A DNA stretch of 35,076 nucleotides from Actinomyces sp. (GCA_022649165.1 JALCNR010000022.1:1-35076); one strand, 5' to 3'. Counted from the first letter of the stretch, positions 8,854-17,442 are shown. The notes: generated by a model from the sequence alone, not told the origin. A program made the numbers and translations.

Positions 8854-8864
8854 GAAACAAATGC
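8845..8864. promoter_or_regulatory. Inverted repeat at ArsR-like gene start
   Basis: The site holds GCATTT (8845-8850) and AAATGC (8859-8864), surrounding a perfect 10-bp palindrome TTTCATGAAA (8848-8857). ArsR regulators typically bind such AT-rich imperfect palindromes at their own promoter, so this is a candidate autoregulatory operator. It overlaps the ATG itself, which is odd. Confidence 0.4.
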
Positions 8865-9034
8865 TTCAGATTTGGCGGACCGCCCGATGAGCGCACCTGG
8901 CGCACCCCCGGCCCTGCGCGGATTCCGTGGGCCTCTGGCCGGCGCCTCCGGGCCGGCGGCGGAGGGGCGGGACCCCGCCTGAGGGGAGACGCCCCCAGCG
9001 CCGTCCCGGCTTGTCGCCGGTTCTCGGGGACCAG

Positions 9035-10690
9035 TCAACCCGCCTCGACGATGTCCAGGACGCCCGCCCGGATGAGGTCGCGCAGGGGGCCGTCCACCTG
9101 CCGGCGCAGCTCGCCCTCGTCCTGGTCGGTGAGCACGGCGATGGCCGTGAGGATCTGGCCGACGCTGAGCTCCCCGTCCGAGGCTCCGACCACAGCCGAC
9201 TCGGCCGCCCCCACGGGGAAGGACCGTCCCAGGCCGGCTCCCTGATGCAGGATGAGGACGTGCGGGTCCGCCTCGCCGGGCGTGTAGTGCCTCTCCTCGG
9301 TGACATCGGCGGCGCGCCGCAGCCGGAGCCCGCTCAGGTCGTCGGGCAGCCGCAGCGTCGCCAGCGCGCGGGCGACGTCCACCCCGCGCGGAGTGCGCCC
9401 GCCCAGCTCCTCTGTGTAGACCCGGATCCCCTGCCCGCCGGAACCGGCGCGACCGCCGAGGACGCCCTCGCCGGCGGAGCGAGGGCAGTCCAGGGCGCGA
9501 CGGCGCAGAGCGGTGAACCCCATGCCGATGGCCCCCACGCCAGCGGCCCGGAAGTCGGCGATCCAGTCGGCGTAGGCGCGCTCCCACCGGTCGCGCGGCG
9601 CGAGCGTGCCGCCGGAGTCGCGCAGCCACATCTCGACGTAGCGGGCCGGATCCAGGACGTCGCGCTGAACCGTCCAGGCGTCGACGGGCAGGCCGTCCAG
9701 CCAGTGGTCGACGCGCCGCCACCACTCCGCGTCCGGATCGGCTCCCGCCGGGATCTCCCAGTTCGCCAGCATCTGCATCGATCCGCCCTCGGAGAGGTGG
9801 TCGGGGGCGCCGCGGAGCAGGGCGGCGATGAGGCTGTCGCGGGGCATTCCGCCGTCGCGGTACTCCAGCAGGCCCCCCGGGCCGGCGGGGACGCTCCCGC
9901 CCGCCGCGTCCCGAGGGCCCTGGGAGCGCACGGAGTCCGGCGTGATGACGAAGGGCGGATTCGACACGATCAGGTCGAAGCGCTCGCCGGCCACCGGCTC
10001 GAACAGCGATCCCCGGCGGACGTCCAGGTCCACCCCGTTCAGGGACGCGTTGAAGCGGGTGATCCGGCAGGCCCGCTCCGACAGGTCGGTGGCGACGACC
10101 CGATCCGCCTGCTCGGCGAGGTACAGGGCCTGGACCCCGCACCCCGTCCCGATGTCCAGGGCGGAGCCGACGCGGTCGCGGACCGTGAGCTCCAGCAGGG
10201 TGAGGGTGGCGCCCCCGATGCCCAGGACGTGGTCCGGGTTCAGGGGACGGCCCGTCGTGGCCTCTCCCAGGTCCGAGGCGATCCACCACGACCGGGAACC
10301 GGAGGGCAGGTCCGCTGCGTGGGGCCGCAGGTCGAACAGCGCCGTGACCAGCCCGTCCTCCAGAGCAGCCAACCCCAGGGCCGCAAGCCCCCCTGATCCC
10401 GTGAGCGGCAGGGCGTCGTCGACGGCGTCTCGCTCCTCGGTGGAGCCCAGGACGAACAGCCGGGTGAGCAGGGCCGCGGGATCCGTGGCGACGGGATCCT
10501 CGCGGAGCTCGACGAGCGCCGGCATCCGCTGGTCCCGCATCGTCGCCTCGCGCGCCATGGGGGACATCAGGCGGTCCACCCGCTCGACCGTCCACCGGGC
10601 CGCCGCGAGATCCTGGATCAAGGTCGCGATGAGGTCCGGATCCAGGCGGGGAGGCTCGGGGGAGGGGACTGCCGGTGTCTCTGCGCTCAT
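9035..10690 (-). CDS. Class I SAM-dependent methyltransferase with N-terminal DUF7059-like domain
   Basis: The protein has 551 residues. The central methyltransferase domain shows motif [14 protein letters not shown] (178-189), the acidic motif [10 protein letters not shown], and the catalytic NPPF motif (244-247, [11 protein letters not shown]) typical of N6-adenine/N2-guanine and HemK/RsmC-like enzymes acting on planar nitrogens. Residues 1-165 correspond to the helical domain found in actinobacterial proteins of this size. The C-terminal 200 residues carry [16 protein letters not shown] and a final winged-helix-like region. It is probably an rRNA or protein-glutamine methyltransferase; the substrate cannot be decided from sequence. 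It is a single minus-strand gene, divergent from sodA. Confidence 0.85.
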   Translation of the reverse strand: MSAETPAVPSPEPPRLDPDLIATLIQDLAAARWTVERVDRLMSPMAREATMRDQRMPALVELREDPVATDPAALLTRLFVLGSTEERDAVDDALPLTGSGGLAALGLAALEDGLVTALFDLRPHAADLPSGSRSWWIASDLGEATTGRPLNPDHVLGIGGATLTLLELTVRDRVGSALDIGTGCGVQALYLAEQADRVVATDLSERACRITRFNASLNGVDLDVRRGSLFEPVAGERFDLIVSNPPFVITPDSVRSQGPRDAAGGSVPAGPGGLLEYRDGGMPRDSLIAALLRGAPDHLSEGGSMQMLANWEIPAGADPDAEWWRRVDHWLDGLPVDAWTVQRDVLDPARYVEMWLRDSGGTLAPRDRWERAYADWIADFRAAGVGAIGMGFTALRRRALDCPRSAGEGVLGGRAGSGGQGIRVYTEELGGRTPRGVDVARALATLRLPDDLSGLRLRRAADVTEERHYTPGEADPHVLILHQGAGLGRSFPVGAAESAVVGASDGELSVGQILTAIAVLTDQDEGELRRQVDGPLRDLIRAGVLDIVEAG

Positions 10691-10839
10691 GGCGCCAGCC
10701 TAGGGCGTGCGGACGAGGGCGGCGGCGAGGCCCTCGCGGCGGTCCAGGCCCGGACCGGGACGGGGCGCACCGAGGTTCCGTCCGTTCGCCGGCCCGTCCT
10801 CTACCACCACATCTCACCAGGCATCCGGGACCAAAGGGC

Positions 10840-10845
10840 GATAAT
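10840..10845 (+). promoter_or_regulatory. Candidate -10 element for sodA
   Basis: GATAAT lies 75 bp upstream of the sodA start, in the region divergent from the methyltransferase gene. There is no clear -35 box. It is a good match to the -10 consensus but unproven. Confidence 0.4.
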
Positions 10846-10920
10846 CTGGGCAACTGCACGCCCCTGCGGCGTGGCACTCGATACCGCATCCACGCGCCAC
10901 ATGAGAGGCAAGGACACGTC

Positions 10921-11544
10921 ATGGCGATCTACACCCTTCCCGATCTCCCGTACGACTACTCCGCTCTGGAGCCCGCCATCTCGGGCGAGATCATGCAGTT
11001 GCACCACGACAAGCACCACGCGACCTATGTCGCGGGCGCCAACACCGCGCTCGAGAAGCTCGAGGCCGCACGCGACGCCGGCGACCTCGGCGCGATCAAC
11101 CTGTTCGAGAAGAATCTCGCCTTCAACCTCGGCGGGCACATCAACCACTCGATCTTCTGGAAGAACCTCACCCCCGACGGCCAGGGGCGCCCCGACGGCG
11201 AGCTCGCCGCCGCCGTCGACGAGTTCTTCGGCTCCTTCGAGAAGTTCCAGGCGCAGTTCGCCGCCGCCGCCACCGGCCTACAGGGCTCCGGGTGGGCCGT
11301 GCTCGCCTGGGACACCGTGGCGAAGCGCCTCGTGACGTTCCAGCTCTATGACCAGCAGAACAACGTCCCCGTCGCGACGGTCCCCCTGCTGCAGCTCGAC
11401 ATGTGGGAGCACGCCTTCTATCTGCAGTACAAGAACGTCAAGGCCGACTACGTGAAGAACTGGTGGAGCGTCGCCAACTGGGCCGACGCCGCTGCCCGCT
11501 TCGAGGCCGCCCGCGCGAACTTCGGCGGTCTGGTGACCCTCTGA
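10921..11544 (+). CDS. sodA: Superoxide dismutase (Fe/Mn family)
   Basis: This enzyme converts superoxide to oxygen and hydrogen peroxide. The protein has 207 residues from ATG 10921, a standard length. All four metal ligands are in place: His28 (LHHDKHH), His76 (GHINHSIFW), Asp160 and His164 ([18 protein letters not shown]). The second-shell position that is His in the Mycobacterium tuberculosis iron enzyme (YDHQ) reads YDQQ here (Gln145-Gln146), which points to manganese or cambialistic use; this is inference from the residue alone. There is no signal peptide, so it is cytoplasmic or leaderless-exported. It is a single gene followed by a terminator-like structure at 11590-11651. Confidence 0.97.
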   Translation: MAIYTLPDLPYDYSALEPAISGEIMQLHHDKHHATYVAGANTALEKLEAARDAGDLGAINLFEKNLAFNLGGHINHSIFWKNLTPDGQGRPDGELAAAVDEFFGSFEKFQAQFAAAATGLQGSGWAVLAWDTVAKRLVTFQLYDQQNNVPVATVPLLQLDMWEHAFYLQYKNVKADYVKNWWSVANWADAAARFEAARANFGGLVTL

Positions 11545-11589
11545 GCTCCGGCGCCCGCTGTCCCGGCCTTCGCCGGCAGCGCGCGCTTC

Positions 11590-11651
11590 GACGAGGGCGT
11601 CCCTGCTGGTCGCCGTCCGTTCGCTGAGGACGGCCGCGGGGCGCCCTCGTC
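11590..11651 (+). terminator. Nested inverted repeats after sodA
   Basis: The outer arms GACGAGGGCG (11590-11599) and CGCCCTCGTC (11642-11651) are perfect, and enclose an inner hairpin GCCGTCC/GGACGGC (11612-11618/11628-11634). There is no T-tract. It is a likely terminator or mRNA 3' structure for sodA, just before the next gene. Confidence 0.45.
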
Positions 11652-11666
11652 CCCTATCCTGGAGCC

Positions 11667-12857
11667 ATGGCCCGGAAGAGGAATTCCTCCACACACCCTG
11701 CGCACCCCGTCCAGCCGAGCCTGCCGGAACTGCCCGGCTCCGAGGCCGAGATCCTCGACCTCATCGAGCCCGTCCCCGAGGACGACGCCGGCCTCATCGT
11801 CGACGCCGACGCGCCGGACCTGCCCGCCCGGTTTCGTGCGCGACGGGAGGAACTGGGCCTGACGCTGACGGCGATGGCGCAGCGCGCCGGCGTCTCCGAC
11901 CAGACGTGGCGCAACTACGAGACCGGCCGGACGGCGCCGCGCGACGACAAGGCCCCGCGCATCTGGGCGGCGCTGGGGTGGAAGCTCGTCTGGCCGGACC
12001 CCTGGGAGGGGCTCCTTCACCCCGACGAATGGGACCGGCGCGGTCGCAGGCCCTCCTGGCTGGAGGATCCCGACGGGGACGTCGCCTCCTTCCTGGCGAA
12101 CCCCGACGGCAGCATCAACGTCGACCGCGTACGTGAGTTCGCCGCCTCCACAGGCGCGGCGCAGGGGCTGCCCGACTGGGATCAAGAACCCGAGGCCTGG
12201 GAGAACTCGTACTCGCCGCTGCTCGCCGGCACCCTGGGCGTCGAGGCCGCACGGACCTTCGCGCTGGGCGCCGACCTGTTCCGCGATGCCGCACGGGAGA
12301 ACGCCGAGGAGATGTCCGCGATGCCCCGCGGCACCCACCTGGGCCAGTTGGGGGACTCCGTCGTCTTCGACTCGCTGCCCCGGCGCTGGGCGATGCACTA
12401 CGACTATGACTTCCTCTACCGGCTCCTCACCCAGGCCGAGGCGCTGTGCGACCGGCTGGTGGTCCACCCCGTGGACGCGGACGAGGCCCTGGTCCACTGC
12501 GTGGCCGACGCCCTCGTGCTCGACCGGATCCTGGGGGTCGGCTCGATGATCGCCACGGCCCAGGGCCACGCCGTGGTCGACCGCAAGGACGGGTGGTACA
12601 CGGCCCTCACCGGGGGCATCGACATCCTGGGCCCCCTCTTCGCGGCGAACATCCACCCCGGGCCCGACGACATCTTCCATGTGGACCACTGGTTCGACCC
12701 CTTCGACCGCCCTTTCGTCCCCGACTGGGGCGCGGCCGCCCGCCCGCACTCAGGGGCGGCGCGCCAGCGCGGGGGCGCCGCCTTCGGGGTGGGAACGGCC
12801 GGCGACGGCCACCCGGGCGCCACGGTGACCGAGTTTCCGCGCAACCGCCGAAGCTGA
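11667..12857 (+). CDS. XRE-type helix-turn-helix protein with long uncharacterised C-terminal domain
   Basis: The protein has 396 residues from ATG 11667, preceded by TGGAG. Residues 52-100 form an XRE/Cro helix-turn-helix (ARFRARREELGLTLTAMAQRAGVSDQTWRNYETGRTAPR) with the usual conserved Q/R and W-N-Y-E-x-G pattern, so it should bind DNA. An acidic leader of about 45 residues precedes it. The remaining 290 residues are rich in Asp and Trp (WEGLLHPDEWDRRGRRPSW, DDIFHVDHWFDPFDRPFV) and match no family I know. It has no membrane segment and no operon partner; it converges on the 7-TM gene at 12888. It is possibly a one-component sensor; no ligand can be suggested. Confidence 0.75.
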   Translation: MARKRNSSTHPAHPVQPSLPELPGSEAEILDLIEPVPEDDAGLIVDADAPDLPARFRARREELGLTLTAMAQRAGVSDQTWRNYETGRTAPRDDKAPRIWAALGWKLVWPDPWEGLLHPDEWDRRGRRPSWLEDPDGDVASFLANPDGSINVDRVREFAASTGAAQGLPDWDQEPEAWENSYSPLLAGTLGVEAARTFALGADLFRDAARENAEEMSAMPRGTHLGQLGDSVVFDSLPRRWAMHYDYDFLYRLLTQAEALCDRLVVHPVDADEALVHCVADALVLDRILGVGSMIATAQGHAVVDRKDGWYTALTGGIDILGPLFAANIHPGPDDIFHVDHWFDPFDRPFVPDWGAAARPHSGAARQRGGAAFGVGTAGDGHPGATVTEFPRNRRS

Positions 12858-12887
12858 GAGGCGGAGCCAGACGGCGGCGCGCCGCGA

Positions 12888-13643
12888 TCACCCCCGGCCG
12901 ATCTCGTCCGCATGAGCCGGGGCGCGCAGGGGGAGCCGCCGCACCACGGACAGGTGCCACACGGCGACGATCAGGCACGTGCCTCCCAGGAGGTAGAACC
13001 AGGGGCGGCTGAAGTAGGCGGGATCGCCGGTGGTGTACATGCCGAAGCCCGTGGGCAGGAACGTCGCGATGGTGCCCAGCACGATGAAGAAGGCGAGGCT
13101 GACGGAGCCGCGCACGCGGTCCTTGCGCTGGAACGTGTACAGCGCGGGGCCGATCGCCATCATCACGTTCGTGGAGATGAAGACGCAGAACATGAGCTTG
13201 TCGTCCAGGAACGAGCGGGCCGTGTTGAGGAACACGAAACTGACCAGGGCCATCGCCACCACAGCGGTCGCGGCCTGCCGCACGGTCACGTCCGGCCCGA
13301 ACCAGTGGCCGAAGAAGCGCCGGCGTTCGTGCTTGACGGCCTGGTGCAGGCTGTAGACCTCGAAGAGGTTGAAGACGACCATCCCGGCCCACACGACCCG
13401 GAAGGCGATGGAGTCATATTCGAAGAACCACTGGCGGAACAGCAAGACGAACAAGAAGTCGTGCGCCAGATAGTAGGCGTGCATGTACACCGGGAACGGG
13501 GAGACGTCGTCCCGATGGGTGATGATGGCGCAATGGACGTACTGGATGAATCCGAAGCCCATGGCCAGTGCCATCAGGGGGAGCATCGTCCCCGGCTCAT
13601 CGGTGAATTTCGCGATGATCGCATCGGCGTCGTAGCCGTTCAT
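12888..13643 (-). CDS. Seven-helix integral membrane protein, divergent from a TetR regulator
   Basis: The protein has 251 residues and about seven membrane helices, with short charged loops (THRDDVSP, KHERRRFFGHWF, QRKDRVRGS). The start is ATG 13643. The N-terminal stretch MGFGFIQYVHCAIITHRDDVSPFPVYMHAYYLAHDFLFVLLF carries conserved-looking acidic and aromatic residues inside or next to helices. Helix count and length recall the Pyr4/PaxB membrane terpene cyclase group, but the similarity is weak and only by eye; an uncharacterised DUF membrane family is equally likely. It is transcribed away from the TetR-type gene at 13812, and a 9-bp inverted repeat between them suggests the regulator controls this gene. 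Confidence 0.75.
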   Translation of the reverse strand: MNGYDADAIIAKFTDEPGTMLPLMALAMGFGFIQYVHCAIITHRDDVSPFPVYMHAYYLAHDFLFVLLFRQWFFEYDSIAFRVVWAGMVVFNLFEVYSLHQAVKHERRRFFGHWFGPDVTVRQAATAVVAMALVSFVFLNTARSFLDDKLMFCVFISTNVMMAIGPALYTFQRKDRVRGSVSLAFFIVLGTIATFLPTGFGMYTTGDPAYFSRPWFYLLGGTCLIVAVWHLSVVRRLPLRAPAHADEIGRG

Positions 13644-13717
13644 GTCTCATCCTTCTCGCGACGCCCGACTGGGAGCCAGGGCTCCGGACCGTGCGGCGGC
13701 GCCTCACCCGCACCTTC

Positions 13718-13740
13718 TAACTGGTAGAGAGTACCACTTA
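13718..13740. promoter_or_regulatory. Probable TetR operator
   Basis: The inverted repeat TAACTGGTA (13718-13726) - GAGAG - TACCACTTA (13732-13740) matches at 8 of 9 positions, with a 5-bp centre. It lies in the short region between the 7-TM membrane gene and the TetR-family gene, the standard position for a TetR-family operator that controls both. It is one of the few AT-richer spots in that gap, so it probably overlaps a promoter. Confidence 0.6.
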
Positions 13741-13811
13741 CCTCACCGAGAGCCGGTCGCGCCGCGCCGCCAGACCCGCCTCGCCGGGCAAGAATGCGCG
13801 AGACTGAGCCC

Positions 13812-14426
13812 ATGGACAGTACGGACGCGACCAAGACGGAGGCGGATCCGCGGAGCGCTCCCCGGGCCACGCGGCGGTCCGACGCCGAGCTCAATGACGC
13901 GAGGATCCTCGGTGCAGCCATCGCCCTCACCGAACGCCGCGGATCGATCCCCTCGATCAGCGCCGTCGCCCGGGAGGCACAGGTGGGAACCACCACCGTC
14001 TACCGACGGTTCGACTCCCTGCAGGCCCTCCAGGGCCGGGCCTCCGCCGCCCTCGTGTGCGGCCACCTCGGCCCCGCGATGGAGGCGGCGCTCACGGACG
14101 CCCGCCCCATGCGCGCCTTCCGCGCGCTGAGCCTCGCGCTCATCGACGAGGTGCGGAGCCTGCCCCCGGAGGTGGTGTCCCTCACCGACCTCATGGAGGA
14201 GTACCTCTCCCGCTTCCTCCCCGCGATCTCCGCCCTCAAGACCTCAGCCCAGCAGACGGGCGATCTCCGCCCCGACATCACAGTCGACGACATCGCCGGA
14301 ATCACGGTCGCCATGCTCGCGGGCATCACCGAGGCTCAACCGTGGATCTCCTCGCCGGACCGGTATGTCGCGCTCCTTTTTGACGGACTCAGCAGGACAG
14401 ACGCTCCTGCGTTGCCCGAGCCCTGA
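13812..14426 (+). CDS. TetR-family transcriptional regulator
   Basis: The protein has 204 residues from ATG 13812 (MDSTDATK); ATG 13794 would add six residues and cannot be excluded. The N-terminal DNA-binding domain spans about residues 24-75: DARILGAAIALTERRGSIPSISAVAREAQVGTTTVYRRFDSLQAL, with the typical TTVYRRF recognition helix. The C-terminal domain is helical and variable, as expected for ligand binding, and includes the TetR_C-like segment QQTGDLRPDITVDDIAGITVAML. It is divergent from the 7-TM gene with an operator between them, so it probably represses that gene and itself. Confidence 0.88.
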   Translation: MDSTDATKTEADPRSAPRATRRSDAELNDARILGAAIALTERRGSIPSISAVAREAQVGTTTVYRRFDSLQALQGRASAALVCGHLGPAMEAALTDARPMRAFRALSLALIDEVRSLPPEVVSLTDLMEEYLSRFLPAISALKTSAQQTGDLRPDITVDDIAGITVAMLAGITEAQPWISSPDRYVALLFDGLSRTDAPALPEP

Positions 14427-14492
14427 ACCGGCGCCGGTCCCCGTCGCTCCTCGACGAGGTCGGACGCGCCCCGCCCGGGGCGTGCGCGAGCC

Positions 14493-15491
14493 TCAATCGG
14501 CGAGCGCGAAGCCGTCGGTGGCGCGCACCAGCGCGTCCGTGATGCCGGGCTCGCTCACGGAGTGGCCGGCGTCGGCGATCAGCTGGAGGCGGGCCGCCGG
14601 CCACGCGCGGTGCAGGTCCCAGGCGGTCGTCGCGGGGCAGCACATGTCGTAGCGCCCCTGGACGATGACGGCGGGGATGCCGGACAGCCGCTCGCCCGCG
14701 TCGGCGATGAGCTGCCCCTCGCGGAGCCAGCCGTGGTTCATGAAGTAGTGGTTCTCGATGCGCGCGAACGACAGGTCGTCCAGGAGCGACTCAGGCGTGG
14801 GCTCCTCCTCGGCCGCGGGATCGAGCAGCAGATGGGTCGTGCGCGACTCCCACTGGCACCAGGCGCGGGCGGCCCGCAGACGCGCCTCCTCGTCGGGTCC
14901 GTTGAGCACGGCCCAATAGGCCTCGATCATCCGTCCGCGCCGCTGCGGAGCGATCGGCGCGATGTAGTCCTCCCAATAGTCGGGATAAGCGGCGCCCGCG
15001 CCCCGCGGACCGTCCTGGTAAAACCAGTCGAGCTCCGAGGCGCGCAGGGTGAAGATGCCGCGCAGGACCAGTTCGGTGACCCGTCCGGGGTGGGCCTGCG
15101 CGTAGGCGAGCGCCAGCGTCGACCCCCATGAGCCGCCGAAGACCTGCCAGGCCTCGATGCCCAAGTGCTCGCGGATGCGCTCGATGTCGGCGACCAGGTG
15201 CCAGGTCGTGTTGGCGCTCAGATCTGCGAAATCGCGCCCCGCCTGCGGCGTCGATCGTCCGGCGCCGCGCTGGTCGAAGAGCACGATGCGGTAGCGCTCC
15301 GGGTCGAAGAGCCGGCGATGGTCGGGGACGCACCCTCCGCCCGGCCCGCCGTGGAGGAAGACAGCCGGCCTGCCGTGGGGGTTGCCGCACTGCTCGACGT
15401 AGAGGCGCTGGCCGTCGCCCACGTCCAACATCTCGGTGGCGTAGGGCTCGAGGGGCGGGTATAAGGTGCGCAGGTCGTTCGCCGAGGTCAT
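14493..15491 (-). CDS. pip: Proline iminopeptidase
   Basis: This enzyme removes N-terminal proline from peptides in the cytoplasm. The protein has 332 residues from ATG 15491 (MTSANDLRTLYPPLEPYATEML), the family's usual start and length. It shows HGGPGGG (47-53, oxyanion loop), FDQRGAGRS (72-80), GGSWGS with nucleophile Ser121 (119-124), Asp282 in QGRYDMCCP and His310 in ADAGHSVSEPG. The WESRTTHLL stretch belongs to the cap domain of peptidase family S33. It stands alone; the small GlsB-type gene follows upstream on the same strand 30 bp away, so co-transcription is possible. Confidence 0.95.
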   Translation of the reverse strand: MTSANDLRTLYPPLEPYATEMLDVGDGQRLYVEQCGNPHGRPAVFLHGGPGGGCVPDHRRLFDPERYRIVLFDQRGAGRSTPQAGRDFADLSANTTWHLVADIERIREHLGIEAWQVFGGSWGSTLALAYAQAHPGRVTELVLRGIFTLRASELDWFYQDGPRGAGAAYPDYWEDYIAPIAPQRRGRMIEAYWAVLNGPDEEARLRAARAWCQWESRTTHLLLDPAAEEEPTPESLLDDLSFARIENHYFMNHGWLREGQLIADAGERLSGIPAVIVQGRYDMCCPATTAWDLHRAWPAARLQLIADAGHSVSEPGITDALVRATDGFALAD

Positions 15492-15520
15492 GCGCCCAGC
15501 GTAGCGGGGCGCCGCACGGG

Positions 15521-15784
15521 CTACTGCCGCGAGCGCCCGCCCAGCCAGCCGTAGATGACGAGGACCAGCAACGATCCCAGGATCGCGAGGGCCCAGGTCC
15601 GGATGTTCCAGAAGCCCGCCAACCCGATGTCGAAGATCGCGCTGCCCAACCATCCGCCCAGCGCCGCGCCGATGACGCCCACGACCAGCGAGCCGAACCA
15701 GCCGCCTGGCGCGCGGTCCTTGAGGATCCCCTTCGCGATCGTGCCCGCGATCAGGCCCAGGATGATCCAGCCGAGGAATCCCAT
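15521..15784 (-). CDS. GlsB/YeaQ/YmgE-family stress-response membrane protein
   Basis: The protein has 87 residues and three membrane helices, starting MGFLGWIILGLIAGTIAKGIL, with the family's glycine-rich second helix (GWFGSLVVGVIGAALGGWLGSAIF) and a final helix (LAILGSLLVLVIYGWLGGR). Family members (transglycosylase-associated proteins) are small inner-membrane proteins induced by stress; their molecular role is not established. Length, topology and motif fit closely. It sits upstream of pip on the same strand and divergent from the trp leader region. Confidence 0.9.
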   Translation of the reverse strand: MGFLGWIILGLIAGTIAKGILKDRAPGGWFGSLVVGVIGAALGGWLGSAIFDIGLAGFWNIRTWALAILGSLLVLVIYGWLGGRSRQ

Positions 15785-15879
15785 GGGATTGCTCCCTTCG
15801 AACGGCCCGCCTCGCGACGGACGAAATCGTGATCGGACACTTCGACACTACAGGTCCCACGTCCGAACCGCGACCGGCG

Positions 15880-15909
15880 TCACAGACAGGCCCGCGCTCG
15901 TGCTACGGT
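15880..15909 (+). promoter_or_regulatory. Candidate promoter of the trp leader
   Basis: An extended -10 (TGC-TACGGT, hexamer 15904-15909) with a weak -35 (TCACAG, about 15880-15885) lies just before the leader peptide. The expected start of transcription, 7-8 nt after the -10, coincides with the A of the leader ATG (15917), so the leader peptide would be translated from a leaderless mRNA. Confidence 0.5.
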
Positions 15910-15916
15910 TACCGTC

Positions 15917-15952
15917 ATGCGGACAGGGAACCAGTGGTGGCGCGCCGGCTGA
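15917..15952 (+). CDS. trpL: Tryptophan leader peptide
   Basis: This is an 11-codon reading frame MRTGNQWWRAG followed by TGA, with two adjacent tryptophan codons at positions 7 and 8. It precedes a terminator hairpin (15988-16014) and the trpB gene (16100). When charged tRNA-Trp is scarce, ribosomes should stall on the Trp codons and let segment 15951-15958 (GACGGCGC) pair with 15989-15996 (GCGCCGTC) in place of the terminator. These are the usual parts of a trp attenuator, and all are visible here. There is no Shine-Dalgarno site; a leaderless start is likely given the -10 position. Confidence 0.8.
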   Translation: MRTGNQWWRAG

Positions 15953-16020
15953 CGGCGCCGATCCTCTGACCCTGCTCGCAGAACAGAAGCGCCGTCCCCC
16001 ACCGGGAGGGCGCTCTTCTC
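15951..16020 (+). promoter_or_regulatory. trp attenuator: antiterminator and terminator
   Basis: The terminator arms AGCGCCGTCCC (15988-15998) and GGGAGGGCGCT (16004-16014) match at 10 of 11 positions around a 5-nt loop, followed by pyrimidine-rich CTTCTCATTCT. The 5' arm is also complementary over 8 bp to 15951-15958, at the leader stop codon, giving a mutually exclusive antiterminator. The structure controls the trpB gene downstream. Confidence 0.78.
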
Positions 16021-16099
16021 ATTCTCCGAGGCCGCTCTCCCCGCATCGAGGCAGACGGCGCTGCCGACCGACATCGACACCCACTTGGAGGAACCGGTC

Positions 16100-17419
16100 A
16101 TGACCCTCAACCCTGCGGACGCCCAGGTCATCGAGAGCCCCGCCACGCACATCCCGACCCACTGGTACAACGTCGTCGCCGACCTGCCCACGCCGCCCGC
16201 GCCGATGCTCAACCCCGCCACCCGCGAACCGGTCACCCCCGGGGACCTGGCCCCCCTGTTCGCCTCGGAACTCGTGCGCCAGGAGCTCTCCACCGAGCGC
16301 TGGACCGAGATCCCCGCCCCGGTGCGCGAGGCCTACGCCACCTACCGCCCCACGCCCTTCATCCGGGCCCTGGGCCTCGAGCGCGCCGTGGGCACGCGCT
16401 CGCGCATCTACCTCAAGTACGAGGGCGTCTCGCCGCTCGGCTCGCACAAACTGAACTCCTCGCTGCCGCAGGCCTATTACAACAAGCTCGACGGGGTCAC
16501 GACGCTCACCACCGAGACCGGGGCGGGGCAGTGGGGCGCGGCGCTTGCCTACGCGGGCGCCCTGTTCGGGCTCGACGTCGACGTCTACCAGGTGCGCGCC
16601 TCCTTCGACTCCAAGCCGTACCGCCGCTACCTCATGGAGACCTACGGCGCGACCGTGCACTCCAGCCCGAGCGAGCTCACCGAGTCCGGGCGCGCCATGC
16701 GCGAGAGGTTCCCCGACACGACCGGCTCCCTGGGCATGGCGATCAGCGAGGCCGTCGAGGTGGCCGCCAAGTCCGGCGGCTCGGCGCACTACGCGCTGGG
16801 ATCCGTCCTCAACCAGGTGATCCTGCATCAGAGCGTCATCGGCCAGGAGGCGGTCGACCAGCTCCAGCAGATGGAGCCGGGGGGCGCGGACGCGGTGTTC
16901 GGATGCGTGGGCGGCGGCTCGAACTTCGGGGGCCTGGCGTTCCCGATCCTCCGCGAGGTGCTGGAGGGCCGCTCCCACGCGAGGATCGTGGCCTGCGAGC
17001 CGACGGCCTGCCCCTCGATCACGAAGGGGGAGTTCCGCTATGACGCGGGCGACGTCGCCGGCATGACGCCGCTCATGCAGATGTACACGCTCGGCGTCGA
17101 CTTCGTGCCCAGCCCGATCCATGCGGGCGGTCTGCGCTACCACGGCATGTCGCCGTTGGTCAGCCATGTCGTGCACGAGGGCCTGATGAGCGCCACGGCC
17201 ATCACCCAGACGGACGCCTTCGCGGCGGGCGTCCTCACCGCCCGCTCGCAGGGGATCCTGCCCGCACCCGAGTCGACGCACGCCATCGCCGCGGCGCTGG
17301 ACTACGTGCGCGCGCAGGAGGAGCCCCAGGTCGTCGTCATCGGCGTCTCCGGCCACGGCCACCTGGACCTGCCCGCATACGCCTCCTACGTCCATGGGGA
17401 GCTGACCGATCTGGAGTGA
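16100..17419 (+). CDS. trpB: Tryptophan synthase beta chain, TrpB2 type
   Basis: This PLP enzyme condenses indole with serine (or phosphoserine) to tryptophan. The protein has 439 residues from ATG 16100, with GGAGGA at 16087-16092. The N-terminus (THIPTHWYNVVADLPTPPAPMLNPATREPV) and the length mark the TrpB2 subgroup rather than standard TrpB1. PLP-binding Lys117 lies in GSHKLNSS, ETGAGQWG is at 139-146 (Trp where TrpB1 has His), and the phosphate loop is GGGSNFGG (271-278). TrpB2 often works without TrpA; no trpA lies within the window. The attenuator upstream shows that it is tied to tryptophan supply. It is monocistronic: a hairpin follows at 17443-17483. Confidence 0.93.
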   Translation: MTLNPADAQVIESPATHIPTHWYNVVADLPTPPAPMLNPATREPVTPGDLAPLFASELVRQELSTERWTEIPAPVREAYATYRPTPFIRALGLERAVGTRSRIYLKYEGVSPLGSHKLNSSLPQAYYNKLDGVTTLTTETGAGQWGAALAYAGALFGLDVDVYQVRASFDSKPYRRYLMETYGATVHSSPSELTESGRAMRERFPDTTGSLGMAISEAVEVAAKSGGSAHYALGSVLNQVILHQSVIGQEAVDQLQQMEPGGADAVFGCVGGGSNFGGLAFPILREVLEGRSHARIVACEPTACPSITKGEFRYDAGDVAGMTPLMQMYTLGVDFVPSPIHAGGLRYHGMSPLVSHVVHEGLMSATAITQTDAFAAGVLTARSQGILPAPESTHAIAAALDYVRAQEEPQVVVIGVSGHGHLDLPAYASYVHGELTDLE

Positions 17420-17442
17420 GCGGGGCGAGAGCGCCGCTCCGG

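Noticed and set aside
8850-10922. Minus-strand frame of 690 codons over the methyltransferase
   Set aside because: Arg/Pro/Gly-rich shadow of the gene at 9035-10690, with no domain.
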